Shown piece after piece: positions 8,904 through 17,755 of a stretch of DNA of 64,000 nt (position 1 is the stretch's first letter; each line of letters starts with the position of its first letter). Both the position numbers and the translations under genes were made by a program. The stretch lies in the NCBI GenBank assembly GCA_958296035.1, contig OY282431.1:1367001-1431000 (forward strand), written 5' to 3'. The notes under the pieces were generated by a model that saw only the letters and a program-made list of their open reading frames with translations, ran no database searches and was not told the origin of the DNA. Source of the DNA: Paracoccaceae bacterium. Its GTDB lineage: Bacteria > Pseudomonadota > Alphaproteobacteria > Rhodobacterales > Rhodobacteraceae.

Positions 8904-11579
8904 CCAAAAGGCTGTGGCGTGTCTGGAGATCAGGGCCTGGTGGACCCCTGTAGTGATGACAGGGGTCCAGACTGCCATCTCTGCCCCCGGCAGTCAACCG
9001 GCGCCTGTCAGGACCCATGCCGCGCTCATGCCGCCGGCGCCGAAGCGGCGAGAGAGACCGGCAAGGAAGGGCGATCGGATCAGGACCACGTCAGCACGAA
9101 ACGACCGAAAGTGGGGATCACTAACTTAGCAGAAACGAGGAATTATAACTTAGCATTGACAGCAGGACCGGCCCCGGGGCCGCTCTCATGCAGGAACGTC
9201 AGGCGTTGCCGGGCGACGATGAGGGCAAAGATCACCGGCCCCGGGCATTGACGGGTCCAGGGGCCGCCCGGAAGGCCTTTCTCAAACCGTCCCCTGCGCC
9301 TCCCAGACCCGCATGGCCTGGTAGCCGAACACCGCAGCTGACAGGATCTGCAACCCTTCCCACAGCTTCTGCGTCCCCGGCAGGGGCTGCCGCTTCGAGG
9401 GATGAAACCCCGCCTGGCCCGCCGTCAGCACCACATACCGCTCCATGGTCATCTCGGGCGGGTCCCGCGACTTGCAAAAGCCATGCTTCCAGGCCAGCGC
9501 CTGCAACACCTTGATCTCGTCGGCAGGCACATACTTGCCCGCCGGGTCGGCGGGCTTCTCCCGCGCCAGCAGGGCAAGGTCCCAGACCCGAAAGGCGGTG
9601 ATGGCATCGAAGGCCAGACACTTCCCGAGATCATCGGCGCGGTCCAGCTTGCGGTCCTCGATGCGCGTGCCGGTCTTCAGGGCATGGAAGAAACGCTCAA
9701 TGCGCCAGCGCAATTCGTAGAAACGCACCACCTCCTCGGCACCCGCTGCATCAGCTGATCCCCCGGTGGTCAACAACAGCCAGCTGAGCACCGTCTTCGG
9801 CCGCCGCACCGCTGCCGTCGGCCTGCGCACCTCGCGGGCCGACACCGCCAGCATCCGCAACGGCGGACCACCTACTTTCACCGGCGGCTTCAGGTCGACA
9901 TACGCAGCCCGCAACGCCAGGCGGACCTTGCGAGCCTTCCGTCGCCGCACGCCGCCACTGGCCGCAAGCCTGATCCTGCGATGCCCCAGCACCGGCTGCC
10001 GGCCCATATACGACCACAGACATTCGCTCTTGCCTTCAGACAGCAAGACGCGGCGCCGCGCCGAGCGGCTGGCCCGGACAAGAAGTTCCGCACCGCTCTG
10101 GCGCGCCGCTTCCAGCAATTCCCAGAAATCACCCTCGCGGTCGCAGATGTTCACCACGCGGCTCTCGGGACACGCCGCCGACAGCGCCTGACCACGCCGC
10201 AATCCCGCCACCCAGCGACCACTGTCCTTGCCTTCGGCACGCCGAAAATCCGCATCCAGCGTATACAGGCCCAACGGACGGCCAACCCCGTTGACGGCCA
10301 CACCGCAATGCGCCAACAATCCGCGCGTGCCCTTGCCACCGCCGCCCAGGGCGTCCAGACCCGTCGTCGACGACAAACCGCCATAGTTCAGCGTCGTCGT
10401 GTCCTGTAGCGCCAGTATCAACGGCTCGCGCCGACAGCGCTCCACCGTCGCCTCGTAATGGGGCTCCAATATGTGTGCCATGCGCACCCTCGCATTCGAC
10501 AGCAGCCGATAGGCCGCCTTCTGCGCCGCCTGGCCCGGAAAGATGACCGGCAACGGCTCCCCGGGCCGCTCCAGCCACGCCTTGCCCATCGCCGCCAGAC
10601 GGCGCCTGACGCGGCCGTCGGGATAGCTGCTGCGTCCATACTCCCGCTCCGCCCACGCACCCTCGCAGTACAGCGGACCATAACACCCCAGGACAGGCGC
10701 CGGCTCGGCACACAAACCCGCCCGCCAGCCTGCCGCCAGCGGCTTCAGCCACACCGCCCGCCGCACACCCGAACGCCGACCCGAACTCCGCTCGGCGCAG
10801 CACCGCCAGCCAGCGGCCCGATAACTCAGCCCCGTATAACCCGGACCCGTGAAACTGTAGACCAGGAGCGGCCGTACGCCATAGCGCAACGCCCAGTCCC
10901 CGGCCACCCGCTCGCACGCCAGGCGCAGCACCTGCGAGGCCAGCTTGCCAACCCGAACCGAAGGCAGGATCAGAAAGCGCCGGTTGATCAGCACCTTGTC
11001 GATATGCGCCCGGCGGGCATCACAGCGCCAGCCTATGGCCGCATCGCGGGGGCGCAACTGCCAGCCGGCAGCCCCGAAGCTGAGGCCGCCCAGCCGGCCG
11101 TGGCGGGACGACACGATCCAGTAGCGCAAAAGGCCGCCCGGCGCCGGGCGCCAGCCGGCCGGATGGTGGCTCTCGATCATCGCTGCAAAGCAATGCCGGT
11201 CGGCCGTCTCGACGGCAACCAGCTGCACCTCGCCAAGTTCGGCCAGCGTGCAGGACAGTGTCTTGTCGGGATAGTCGGCGGCCGGCCGGCGGCGGACAGT
11301 GCGAGTATACGCCCGCGGGGGCGGCAGGGCAACGTCGAGCTCGGCGGCCAGGCGAGGCAGCACCTTGCGGGCCGCCGCGAGGCTGGGCTGGCCGCGGTAG
11401 TCGAGCCACGCCTCGCGGCGGCACAGATTGCGGGTCAGCTCGGCGCGGGCGTGCGTCCCCTGTTTACAGGCTGACTTGAACCATTGTACGGTATCGGCGG
11501 AAAACTGTCGGAGCCCAATCTGCATGATCGCCGAACATGGCACAAACTCTTGTTCGTGTCAAGTGTGGGACATTGATAG
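8878..11579 (-). mobile_element. IS4-family (IS50-like) insertion sequence with DruA-domain transposase
   Basis: The element is 2,702 bp with 23-bp perfect inverted ends starting CTATCAATGTCCCACAC (8878-8900 and complement 11557-11579). It is flanked by the 9-bp direct repeat gactggcag (8869-8877 and 11580-11588). Removing it with one repeat rebuilds exactly the sequence of the intact host IS (GCGACTGGCAGCGCCCGAC). A 9-bp duplication is typical of the IS50/IS10 group of IS4. It carries a single large transposase gene on the minus strand. Confidence 0.93.
9282..11525 (-). CDS. Transposase with N-terminal DUF4338 (DruA-like) domain and C-terminal IS50-type DDE domain
   Basis: The protein has about 747 residues, much longer than the 476 of IS50 transposase. 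Residues about 1-290 look like a DUF4338/DruA domain (WFKSACKQG, then LARHxY-type core replaced by FAAMIESHHPAGW, HIDKVLINRRFLILPSVRVGKLASQVL, LVYSFTGPGYTGLSYRAAGW). The rest is a Tn5/IS50-like transposase with catalytic Asp in LALQDTTTLNYGG and VNICDREGDFWELL and the YREK signature in YELRWRIERFFHALKTG. A GTG at 11543 could start it 6 residues earlier. DUF4338 is the domain of DruA in the Druantia phage-defence system, but here it belongs to a mobile element. The DNA-binding role of the domain in transposition is inference. Confidence 0.85.
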   Translation of the reverse strand: MQIGLRQFSADTVQWFKSACKQGTHARAELTRNLCRREAWLDYRGQPSLAAARKVLPRLAAELDVALPPPRAYTRTVRRRPAADYPDKTLSCTLAELGEVQLVAVETADRHCFAAMIESHHPAGWRPAPGGLLRYWIVSSRHGRLGGLSFGAAGWQLRPRDAAIGWRCDARRAHIDKVLINRRFLILPSVRVGKLASQVLRLACERVAGDWALRYGVRPLLVYSFTGPGYTGLSYRAAGWRCCAERSSGRRSGVRRAVWLKPLAAGWRAGLCAEPAPVLGCYGPLYCEGAWAEREYGRSSYPDGRVRRRLAAMGKAWLERPGEPLPVIFPGQAAQKAAYRLLSNARVRMAHILEPHYEATVERCRREPLILALQDTTTLNYGGLSSTTGLDALGGGGKGTRGLLAHCGVAVNGVGRPLGLYTLDADFRRAEGKDSGRWVAGLRRGQALSAACPESRVVNICDREGDFWELLEAARQSGAELLVRASRSARRRVLLSEGKSECLWSYMGRQPVLGHRRIRLAASGGVRRRKARKVRLALRAAYVDLKPPVKVGGPPLRMLAVSAREVRRPTAAVRRPKTVLSWLLLTTGGSADAAGAEEVVRFYELRWRIERFFHALKTGTRIEDRKLDRADDLGKCLAFDAITAFRVWDLALLAREKPADPAGKYVPADEIKVLQALAWKHGFCKSRDPPEMTMERYVVLTAGQAGFHPSKRQPLPGTQKLWEGLQILSAAVFGYQAMRVWEAQGTV

Positions 11580-11900
11580 GACTGGCAGCGCCCGACTAAC
11601 CTGTAAGAGCTCCTGACCGGACAGCGGCCACCGGGCTAATCGGCCACTGTCCTCTTTTCGAGGACGGTGCGGTCAGGCACGTCTCCCTGGCAGGACATTC
11701 CTGTTCCAAATCGGCAAATCCGCCTTCAAAGTGCGAAAATCGTTCGTCCCTGGCCCGAGACCACAGAATTCAATGCAATTCCCGTCATCATGATGCTACA
11801 ACACCATTGAATTCAATAGTTTTGCAAGAGTCTCTCAAGTAAGGGATATCGATAGGTCCCGGACTCCTGATTTCAGCTGAGTGCCGGTGCAGGATGCAGC

Positions 11901-12200
11901 CTATCCCTGCTGTGCCTTCATGTAGCTGCGCAGCACCGCGTTAATGCGGGTCTGGTAGCCCCGGCCCTGCGACTTGAAGAACTCGATGACATCTGCATCC
12001 AGGCGCAGCGAGATTGGTTGTTTCGGACGCGGCATGGTGACCTGGGCCCGCGACCAGTCGAACTCCCCCTCATCGGGATCTTTCTCAGGCTCAATGCCGG
12101 CCTCCTCCTCTCGGCGCAGCCTCTCCCAGTCTGTTCTTCCCTCACCTTTCCGGCGGACTGCATCCTCCAGGGTGATTCTCGTGATATTCTCTTTGTTCAT
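11901..12200 (-). CDS. brnA: BrnA-type antitoxin
   Basis: This 99-residue protein has a BrnA-like layout: an N-terminal charged region with DWERLRREEEAGIEPEKDPDEGEFDW, then the ribbon-helix-helix segment PKQPISLRLDADVIEFFKSQGRGYQTRINAVLRSYM that binds operator DNA. In characterised pairs BrnA neutralises the ribonuclease BrnT and the complex represses its own promoter. It starts inside the 3' end of the toxin gene (59-base overlap), the usual toxin-first order of brnTA. Confidence 0.85.
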   Translation of the reverse strand: MNKENITRITLEDAVRRKGEGRTDWERLRREEEAGIEPEKDPDEGEFDWSRAQVTMPRPKQPISLRLDADVIEFFKSQGRGYQTRINAVLRSYMKAQQG

Positions 12201-12453
12201 TTTTCCATGCCCTTCGGGCAGTGATGATCCGGATCCTGTTGTTCCGGAAGGTGTAGACCACCGAGAACATCTGTCCGCTCAGCTTGCCTGTGGCAATCCA
12301 GCGTTCCTCGTCCGGATATTTCGATGGTGCAAGCACCACCGGCCGCCCATCGAAGATTCTCACTGCATCTTTGAAATCGATGCCATGTTTCACAAGTGCT
12401 GAGGAACATTTTTCCTCGTTCCACTCGAACAGTTTTGTTGTTGTGTCAGGCAT
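12142..12453 (-). CDS. brnT: BrnT-type ribonuclease toxin
   Basis: This is a 103-residue protein with the BrnT signature: FEWNEEKCSSALVKHGIDFKDAVRIF near the start, then ERWIATGKLSGQMFSVVYTFRNNRIRIITARRAWKNEQREY. The conserved RIITARRA strand and C-terminal Glu/Tyr helix belong to the RelE-like RNase fold of BrnT. I chose the ATG at 12453 because it precedes the conserved FEWNEEK block by nine residues; the frame is open further upstream. The upstream DNA contains AT-rich steps (ttgtatatacaaag, 12509-12522) that could be the autoregulated promoter/operator. Confidence 0.85.
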   Translation of the reverse strand: MPDTTTKLFEWNEEKCSSALVKHGIDFKDAVRIFDGRPVVLAPSKYPDEERWIATGKLSGQMFSVVYTFRNNRIRIITARRAWKNEQREYHENHPGGCSPPER

Positions 12454-13032
12454 TCTGAATTCTTGCCTCGTAGTATCATTGCGTGCATCCTCTCCTTGCC
12501 TGAATCGATGTTGTATATACAAAGTATCAATATGTGTCAAGCGCATCTGAAACTTCCAACCGATCACCCCATATCTCGACATGTGAACATAGCCATGGCC
12601 TGACCGGCCCATGTGGAGATGGGTCCCGGACAGCTGATGTCAGCTGGCCAGAGTTGTCATTGTGGTCATCGCAAACCTGCCACCGGATGGTGCGATCATC
12701 CGTTGAGATTGAAGGAATACAGAGATTCCACCATCGGCCGGACGCGGTCGCGGAGGAAACCGGGAATGGCAGACCGTTTAACGGTTGGGTTCACCAGAAA
12801 TGGGACCGTTGTTATAGATGGGTTCTGCCTCCCCGGAGTGTCGTTGTTTTGAGAAGTGGGATTTGGGTCACGGAGCCAACCAGGTGGTTGGCAACCGAAC
12901 CGGAAAAGAGCTTGGCACCACGATCGTGTGGTGTCCCTGCAGCACGAAGACGTCTGCAGCATGAGACACTCCATCCGGAATACTTGCGCAAACCGGCCAA
13001 AACCGGGGAGAGTATGATGTCGTTATATTATG
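12454..13032. other. Intergenic region upstream of brnTA, about 580 bp
   Basis: Apart from the probable brnTA promoter near 12500-12530 (ttgtatatacaaagtatc) I see no gene or recognisable element. Open frames here have no family features. The region ends at the left end of IS copy A. Confidence 0.5.
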
Positions 13033-14081
13033 GAGCCTCTTGCAAAACTCTTATGATCCGGAGGTTTTTGCCCGATTATCAGCACCTTTTGCCGATCAGG
13101 CCCGGGCAAGGAATCGCTTCTCCTGTATAAGAGTACGTTCGAACCAACCTAATACGGAGAAACGATCCCATGCCATTGAGTGCAGAGCTTACAACTTGCT
13201 GGCACCGCTTTAGACGTTCTCTGTCCTTCGCTCGCCGAGACGCTTGGCCCGCTGAACAAGAACCATCGCCGTATGATCGCGGTGATTGATCTTGCCCCGC
13301 CAGAGGCTTTTGTCCACTGCAACTCCCGCCACAGCCCCGGCCGTCCGCAACAGAGCCGTACCGCCATTGCCCGCGCCTTCATTGCCAAGGCGGTGTATAA
13401 TCTTTCGACGACGCGAGCCCTGATCGACCGGGTCCAGAATGACCCTGTGTTGCGCCGCCTGTGTGGCTGGGAGACGGTCAGGCAGATCCCGAGCGAGGCC
13501 ACCTTTTCCCGTAGCTTTGCGGCGTTTGCCGAGCACCGCATTCCGGAACGCATCCATGAGGCCTTGATCAAGGTGGCCTATGCGGACACCTGTGTCGGTC
13601 ACATCTCTCGGGATGCGACGGCGATCAAGGGGCGTGAGACGTCGAAGACGGTGAAGGCCAGTGCCAGGAAGGCGGTCAAGCCCAAACGCAAGCCTGGTCG
13701 GCCGCGCAAGGGCGAGGAGGTCATCAAGGCACCGACCCGACTGCAAAAGCAACGTGTTTCGGATCTTGACACCATGCTGGCCGATTTGCCGGTGCATTGC
13801 GATGTTGGCAAGAAGAAGAACTCCAAGGGGTTTTCCGAAAGCTGGAAGGGTTACAAGCTTCATATCGATGCGGCAGACGGCGAGGTGCCGATCAGCTGCA
13901 TTCTGACCTCGGCCTCGATGCATGACAGCCAGGCGGCCATTCCACTGTCAGTGATGAGCGGCGAGCGCATTGATCATCTCTATGAATTGATGGACGCCGC
14001 CTATGACAGCAAGGACATCGCCGAGCACAGCCGGTCATCGGGCCATGTCCCGATCATTGATGTCAATCCACGCAACAACAA
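13033..14081 (+). mobile_element. IS copy A (same IS as 25205-26734), 3'-truncated
   Basis: The left end GAGCCTCTTGCAAAACTC (13033) and about 1,050 bp match copy B almost base for base. Identity stops at 14081 (after aacaacaa), where sequence of a DUF4338 gene begins. The right end and right inverted repeat are missing, so no target duplication can be found. Confidence 0.9.
13170..14081 (+). pseudogene. DDE transposase of IS copy A, frameshifted and truncated
   Basis: Compared with the intact gene at 25342, this copy lacks 2 bases near 13208-13213 (gctttagac against gatttcaagac), which breaks the frame about 13 codons after the ATG at 13170. It also ends at 14081, before the C-terminal domain with the third catalytic residue (STVERVNG). 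The first two acidic residues (SRDATAIKG, DAAYDSKD) are still encoded. It cannot make a working transposase. Confidence 0.92.
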
Positions 14082-14290
14082 AGACCTCCTTGAAGGCCCC
14101 GGCCTGCCAGCCAATCAGGGCCAGCCAGCGGCCGTCATGGACGGCGACATGATGCAGGGCCTTGCCGAAAAGTCGGTGCCAGGGCAGGTAGTGGTGGGCC
14201 CGGACCAGCGCATTCCAGCACCTCTTCGCCTCCATGCTGCGCACGAGGTGAACCTCGACCTCACGAAGCGGAATATCAGATACTATGAGG
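14082..14290 (-). pseudogene. DUF4338 (DruA-like) fragment
   Basis: The minus strand encodes LREVEVHLVRSMEAKRCW, then NALVRAHHYLPWHRLFGKAL and HVAVHDGRWLALIGWQAGAFK, the opening of a DUF4338 protein (RWN-L-HHYLG-like core and RWLALIGW strand). It is cut at 14082 by IS copy A and no continuation is present. Such domains occur fused to ISAs1-type or IS4-type transposases and in Druantia DruA; the fragment is too short to choose. It abuts the end of the permease gene at 14297. Confidence 0.65.
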
Positions 14291-14296
14291 TGGCAG

Positions 14297-15412
14297 TCAG
14301 ACGACCGCCTGGAATATCAACCCCGACAGTATGGCGCTTAGCAATCCCAATGCCAGGTAAGTCATGAATACGCCTGGCTTTACTAACGACCATACCGCAA
14401 TCATTGAAGGAATCGAGCTAATGGCACCTGCAACCAAGAATGCCATAGCGGCACCCGGCGTCATTCCTTGTTCAATCAGGCCTGAGACAAAAGGAGGCGC
14501 AACATAACCGTTCAGATATGCGGGCATTCCCACCAGGGTGGCGATCACTATTGATCTGACGCCGCTGCCACCAACAAGCGACGCAACCAGACTGGCGGGT
14601 ACGTAGGTAACAAGAAGGGCTTCGATCGCATAGGCCAGGGCCAGCCATTTGACGAGGAATAGGAGATTGGTCCTTGCTTCGTGCACAAATATGGAAATTC
14701 GCTGTTGTTCGGTCCAGAAACGCCAGGCGGCCCCGGTATCATCTGCGGGTTGGCCGCATCCGCAGGCCGCACCAGCAAACTCTCGCGTGGAGTTCAGGAG
14801 CAGGCGGCGGCGCGTCAGAAACAGGGTTATGAAGCCGCCGAACAATCCGACACCAATTGCTGCGGCGGCCTTTCCAAACGCAAAGTCCCATCCAAGCGCA
14901 CTGGCTGTTATCAGTATCGTGGGCGGATCGACCAATGGTGAGGACAGCCAGAATGCCATAATTGCCGAGAGCGGGGCACCCATTGCCAGCAGACCGGCAA
15001 TGAATGGAATAACTTCGCAGGAACAGAATGGTGCAAGCCCGCCCAAAAGTGCCGCGGCGCAGATCATGCGCCCCTCACGACCTTCGAAGGCAGTGGCAAT
15101 AACAGACTCAGCGCCTGCAGCCTTGAGATACGAAACCATCAGCACCGCAAAAAAGATATACGGCACGGTTCCGAAAAACGCCCCGAGTGCAAAGCTCACC
15201 ACTGCTTGAAGAGAGGAGGGGTCCAGCAAGAAAACGAAGACAGGAATGCACAAGATCACTGTCCAGGGTGAACGAAGCTGGTGCAAGCCACCTTCAGACG
15301 CAAATTGTATTGCTCTTGACAATTCTACCAACACCCAATCCTCGAAAAAGACCTCTGAAAGCGCATTCGGAGGTTGCAAGCCCGCCCGGTCAAGACCTTC
15401 AATGTACTCCAC
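14297..15412 (-). CDS. ArsP/DUF318-family permease
   Basis: This is a 371-residue integral membrane protein with about 8-10 hydrophobic segments in two halves. The family mark is LGGLAPFCSCEVIPFIAGLLAMGAP, with the cysteine pair in a transmembrane helix, and a second-half counterpart GMPAYLNGYVAPPFVSGLIEQGM. A short cysteine-bearing loop (AACGCGQPADD) lies between the halves. Members include ArsP, which exports organoarsenicals, and YraQ-like permeases of unknown cargo. No metal-responsive regulator is adjacent; the DNA-repair methyltransferase upstream is in the same direction with a 44-base gap. The substrate is not assigned. Confidence 0.8.
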   Translation of the reverse strand: MEYIEGLDRAGLQPPNALSEVFFEDWVLVELSRAIQFASEGGLHQLRSPWTVILCIPVFVFLLDPSSLQAVVSFALGAFFGTVPYIFFAVLMVSYLKAAGAESVIATAFEGREGRMICAAALLGGLAPFCSCEVIPFIAGLLAMGAPLSAIMAFWLSSPLVDPPTILITASALGWDFAFGKAAAAIGVGLFGGFITLFLTRRRLLLNSTREFAGAACGCGQPADDTGAAWRFWTEQQRISIFVHEARTNLLFLVKWLALAYAIEALLVTYVPASLVASLVGGSGVRSIVIATLVGMPAYLNGYVAPPFVSGLIEQGMTPGAAMAFLVAGAISSIPSMIAVWSLVKPGVFMTYLALGLLSAILSGLIFQAVV

Positions 15413-15456
15413 ATTTGCCGGCGGTACCGTGACATCTTCGGAGACTTGCTATCCTA

Positions 15457-16308
15457 TCAAACCACGGCGTTTTCTGTTTCGCTTCTTGCCGCTTCCCACG
15501 CAAGCATGGCACGCTTTACAGGAAGTCCCCAATGGTATCCTCCCAACTCTCCGTTCTTCCTCAAGACGCGATGGCAGGGAATGAGCCAGCTGAGAGGGTT
15601 CCTGCCCACCGCCGAACCAACAGCTCGTACAGCTGCTGGATGACCGATGGCACGTGCAATGTCGGTGTATGTCGTTACCCGTCCTTCAGGTATGGCCAGC
15701 AATGCTTCCCAGACCTTGATGTGAAATGGCGCACCAACAAGAATCGCCTGTGCCTGGTTCCGGCGCTTGAACAGACCCTCGACCCATCGCTCAATGGGCT
15801 CTCGATCAGAAACCAGACGTGCAAATGGCCAGCGACCGGCGAGATCATCGAAGACTGTGTTTCTGCTCCTGGGCGTTGCGAACGCCAGGCCACAGAGTCC
15901 CTTGTTGGTCCCCATGGCAAGCATATCACCGAAGGGACTATCAAACCATGCATGGTAAATGTTCAGCTCAAGACCACCTCTTGCAAATTGGCCGGGACTC
16001 ATTGCCTCCCAGGAAACAAAAAGATCATGCAAGCGGCTTGCTCCAGACAGTCCGACCCGGCGTGCTGTATCGAGTGTGGTCGACCGATCTTGCAGCAACT
16101 GCCTGGCATGGTCGAGGGTCAGGTATTGTTGATACCGCTTCGGAGAGACACCAACCCATTGGCTAAAGGTTCGCTGAAAATGTGAAGGGCTCATGGACAT
16201 GCGGCTGGCAAGCTCATTGAGTGTCAACGGTCGGTCGGCATCGTCAATCTGTCTTATGGCACAGCGTATTACGCGGTAGTGGTAGGATTGAGAGTCGTCA
16301 AAATTCAT
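15457..16308 (-). CDS. AraC-type HTH / methylated-DNA--protein-cysteine methyltransferase
   Basis: This is a bifunctional-looking 283-residue protein. Residues about 10-110 form an AraC/XylS helix-turn-helix (LTLNELASRMSMSPSHFQRTFSQWVGVSPKRYQQ), and residues 115-280 form an Ogt-type DNA repair domain with the active-site motif LIPCHRVL, which takes alkyl groups from O6-methylguanine. It lacks the N-terminal zinc-cysteine domain of E. coli Ada that senses methylphosphotriesters, so it resembles the shorter Ada/AlkX-type proteins of alphaproteobacteria. It may act with the permease downstream, but no functional link is evident. Confidence 0.92.
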   Translation of the reverse strand: MNFDDSQSYHYRVIRCAIRQIDDADRPLTLNELASRMSMSPSHFQRTFSQWVGVSPKRYQQYLTLDHARQLLQDRSTTLDTARRVGLSGASRLHDLFVSWEAMSPGQFARGGLELNIYHAWFDSPFGDMLAMGTNKGLCGLAFATPRSRNTVFDDLAGRWPFARLVSDREPIERWVEGLFKRRNQAQAILVGAPFHIKVWEALLAIPEGRVTTYTDIARAIGHPAAVRAVGSAVGRNPLSWLIPCHRVLRKNGELGGYHWGLPVKRAMLAWEAARSETENAVV

Positions 16309-17063
16309 GAGTCTTACCTGGCAGGAAGAATATGCTCCAATCTATCACAATTGCGGATTCCGAATCTTGCGCAATCGACAGCAGGACAGGCTGAAAATGC
16401 TTGCCGACAAATCCATCCTTGACTGATATGGCGATTCCCAGCGGAATTGGAGTCCTGTCGCTCCTGCGATTGAAGAGTTGCCGCACGTCCAGTCTGCAGG
16501 CCGTCTTCTTGATGCGAGTTAAGAATTTGCGGAGATTGCGAAACCGATTTCATATGCCAGTTGCGTGCAGCAGAGAGCAAGCACTATCGGGATGGCAGTG
16601 TACCTCCATTTCCTCCTTTCCGGCGGTTGCCTTGCGATCGAAACCTGTGGGCCTCGAGAGATTCATTCCGAGTCTGGAGCACCTGGTGGCAGAAGCGCAT
16701 GGTTCGGAAGCTTGTGGGAGGTCCTGTTCCCGCTGCGCAGGAAATTGACTGACTTACGATCCCTGGCTCTCCTCAATACACTATCGGCAAACCACTGGTC
16801 GCTTTCCAGAAGCTGTCTGGAAAGGACAATCTGATTATCCAGGTGTGGCAATAGCTGCCCCAGGCGCCATGAGGCTGAAGGCGAAACGCCGGTCTGCTCG
16901 TGATAACCCCTGCAGGGCCTCTCGTCGGGCAACTGATCTCGCGGGAACCGCATAAAGTGAGTTGTCTCGCCGTCGACCCATGTGCAGAACCCGAACGATC
17001 GGGTTATTCAGGCAGGTTGCCCCTAATCATTTTCCGGGCGGATTCTTCAGTTTGGGCGGATCA
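16309..17063. other. 755-bp gap with no recognised gene
   Basis: This is the divergent intergenic region between the Ogt-type gene and nth. Several open frames on both strands show no family features, so I call none of them. The promoters of both flanking genes must lie here, but no clear boxes or operators could be picked by eye. Confidence 0.5.
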
Positions 17064-17708
17064 ATGAAAGTTGCACAAGAGTATGATCGCATCTGTGAAG
17101 TTTTCGGGCGCTTTCGCACACAAAGGGCCGAGCCCAAGGGTGAACTGGCGCATGTGAACGCGTTCACATTGCTCGTTGCCGTGGTGCTGTCTGCACAGGC
17201 TACCGATGTCGGCGTCAACCGGGCCACGCGGGCGTTGTTTGCCGAGGCGGATACGCCGGAAAGGATGCTGGAACTTGGTGAAGCAAGGCTCGCTGACATG
17301 ATCAGGACGATCGGATTGTACAGAAGGAAGGCTGCCAGCGTGATGGCGCTGTCAAGAATACTTCGTGATCACTATGGCAGCGCGGTCCCCGCATCGCGGG
17401 CCGCCCTGGTGTCGTTGCCCGGCGTCGGGCGAAAGACCGCAAACGTGGTCCTGAACATGTGGTTCGATCAGCCGACACAGGCCGTCGACACACACATTTT
17501 CCGGGTCGGAAACCGCACCGGCATCGCGCCGGGAAAGACGGTGGCGCAAGTGGAACGTGCGCTTGAGGACAAGGTTCCCGCCGCCTATCAGAAGCATGCC
17601 CACCACTGGCTCATACTCCATGGCCGCTATGTATGCACGGCCCGCAAACCGGATTGCCAGAACTGCATCATTGCCGACCTCTGCCCGTCAAGTACCGTGC
17701 ATGGCTGA
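17064..17708 (+). CDS. nth: Endonuclease III (DNA glycosylase/AP lyase)
   Basis: This 214-residue protein removes oxidised pyrimidines in base-excision repair. The helix-hairpin-helix SLPGVGRKTANVVLN carries the catalytic lysine, VDTHIFRV the catalytic aspartate, and the C-terminus has the iron-sulphur cysteines CTARKPDCQNCIIADLC (C-x6-C-x2-C-x5-C). The length is normal. I chose the ATG at 17064 (MKVAQEYDRI), the point where similarity to the family begins; an open frame extends upstream. The convergent xerC gene ends 47 bases downstream. Confidence 0.96.
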   Translation: MKVAQEYDRICEVFGRFRTQRAEPKGELAHVNAFTLLVAVVLSAQATDVGVNRATRALFAEADTPERMLELGEARLADMIRTIGLYRRKAASVMALSRILRDHYGSAVPASRAALVSLPGVGRKTANVVLNMWFDQPTQAVDTHIFRVGNRTGIAPGKTVAQVERALEDKVPAAYQKHAHHWLILHGRYVCTARKPDCQNCIIADLCPSSTVHG

Positions 17709-17755
17709 GCACCTGTCAGTCTGCCGCGGAGATGAAATCCCGATACTTTTCTTTG

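Larger units (their letters stand above)
8745..11834 (+). mobile_element. 3' end of the 1.5-kb DDE IS (third copy), interrupted by an IS50-like element
   Basis: Bases 8745-8877 plus 11580-11834 match the last part of the intact copy at 25205-26734, including the transposase C-terminus and about 245 bp of non-coding right end (gacggtgcggtcaggc, catcatgatgctac). The right inverted repeat (gttttgcaagagtctc) ends at 11834 with one mismatch to the left-end consensus GAGCCTCTTGCAAAAC. The left part of this copy has been replaced by the IS630-type gene, and an IS50-like element sits between 8877 and 11580. Confidence 0.8.

Noticed and set aside
9282-11525. Druantia defence operon based on the DruA domain
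   Set aside because: The DUF4338 domain is part of a transposase inside an element with inverted ends and a target duplication; no other Druantia genes are present.
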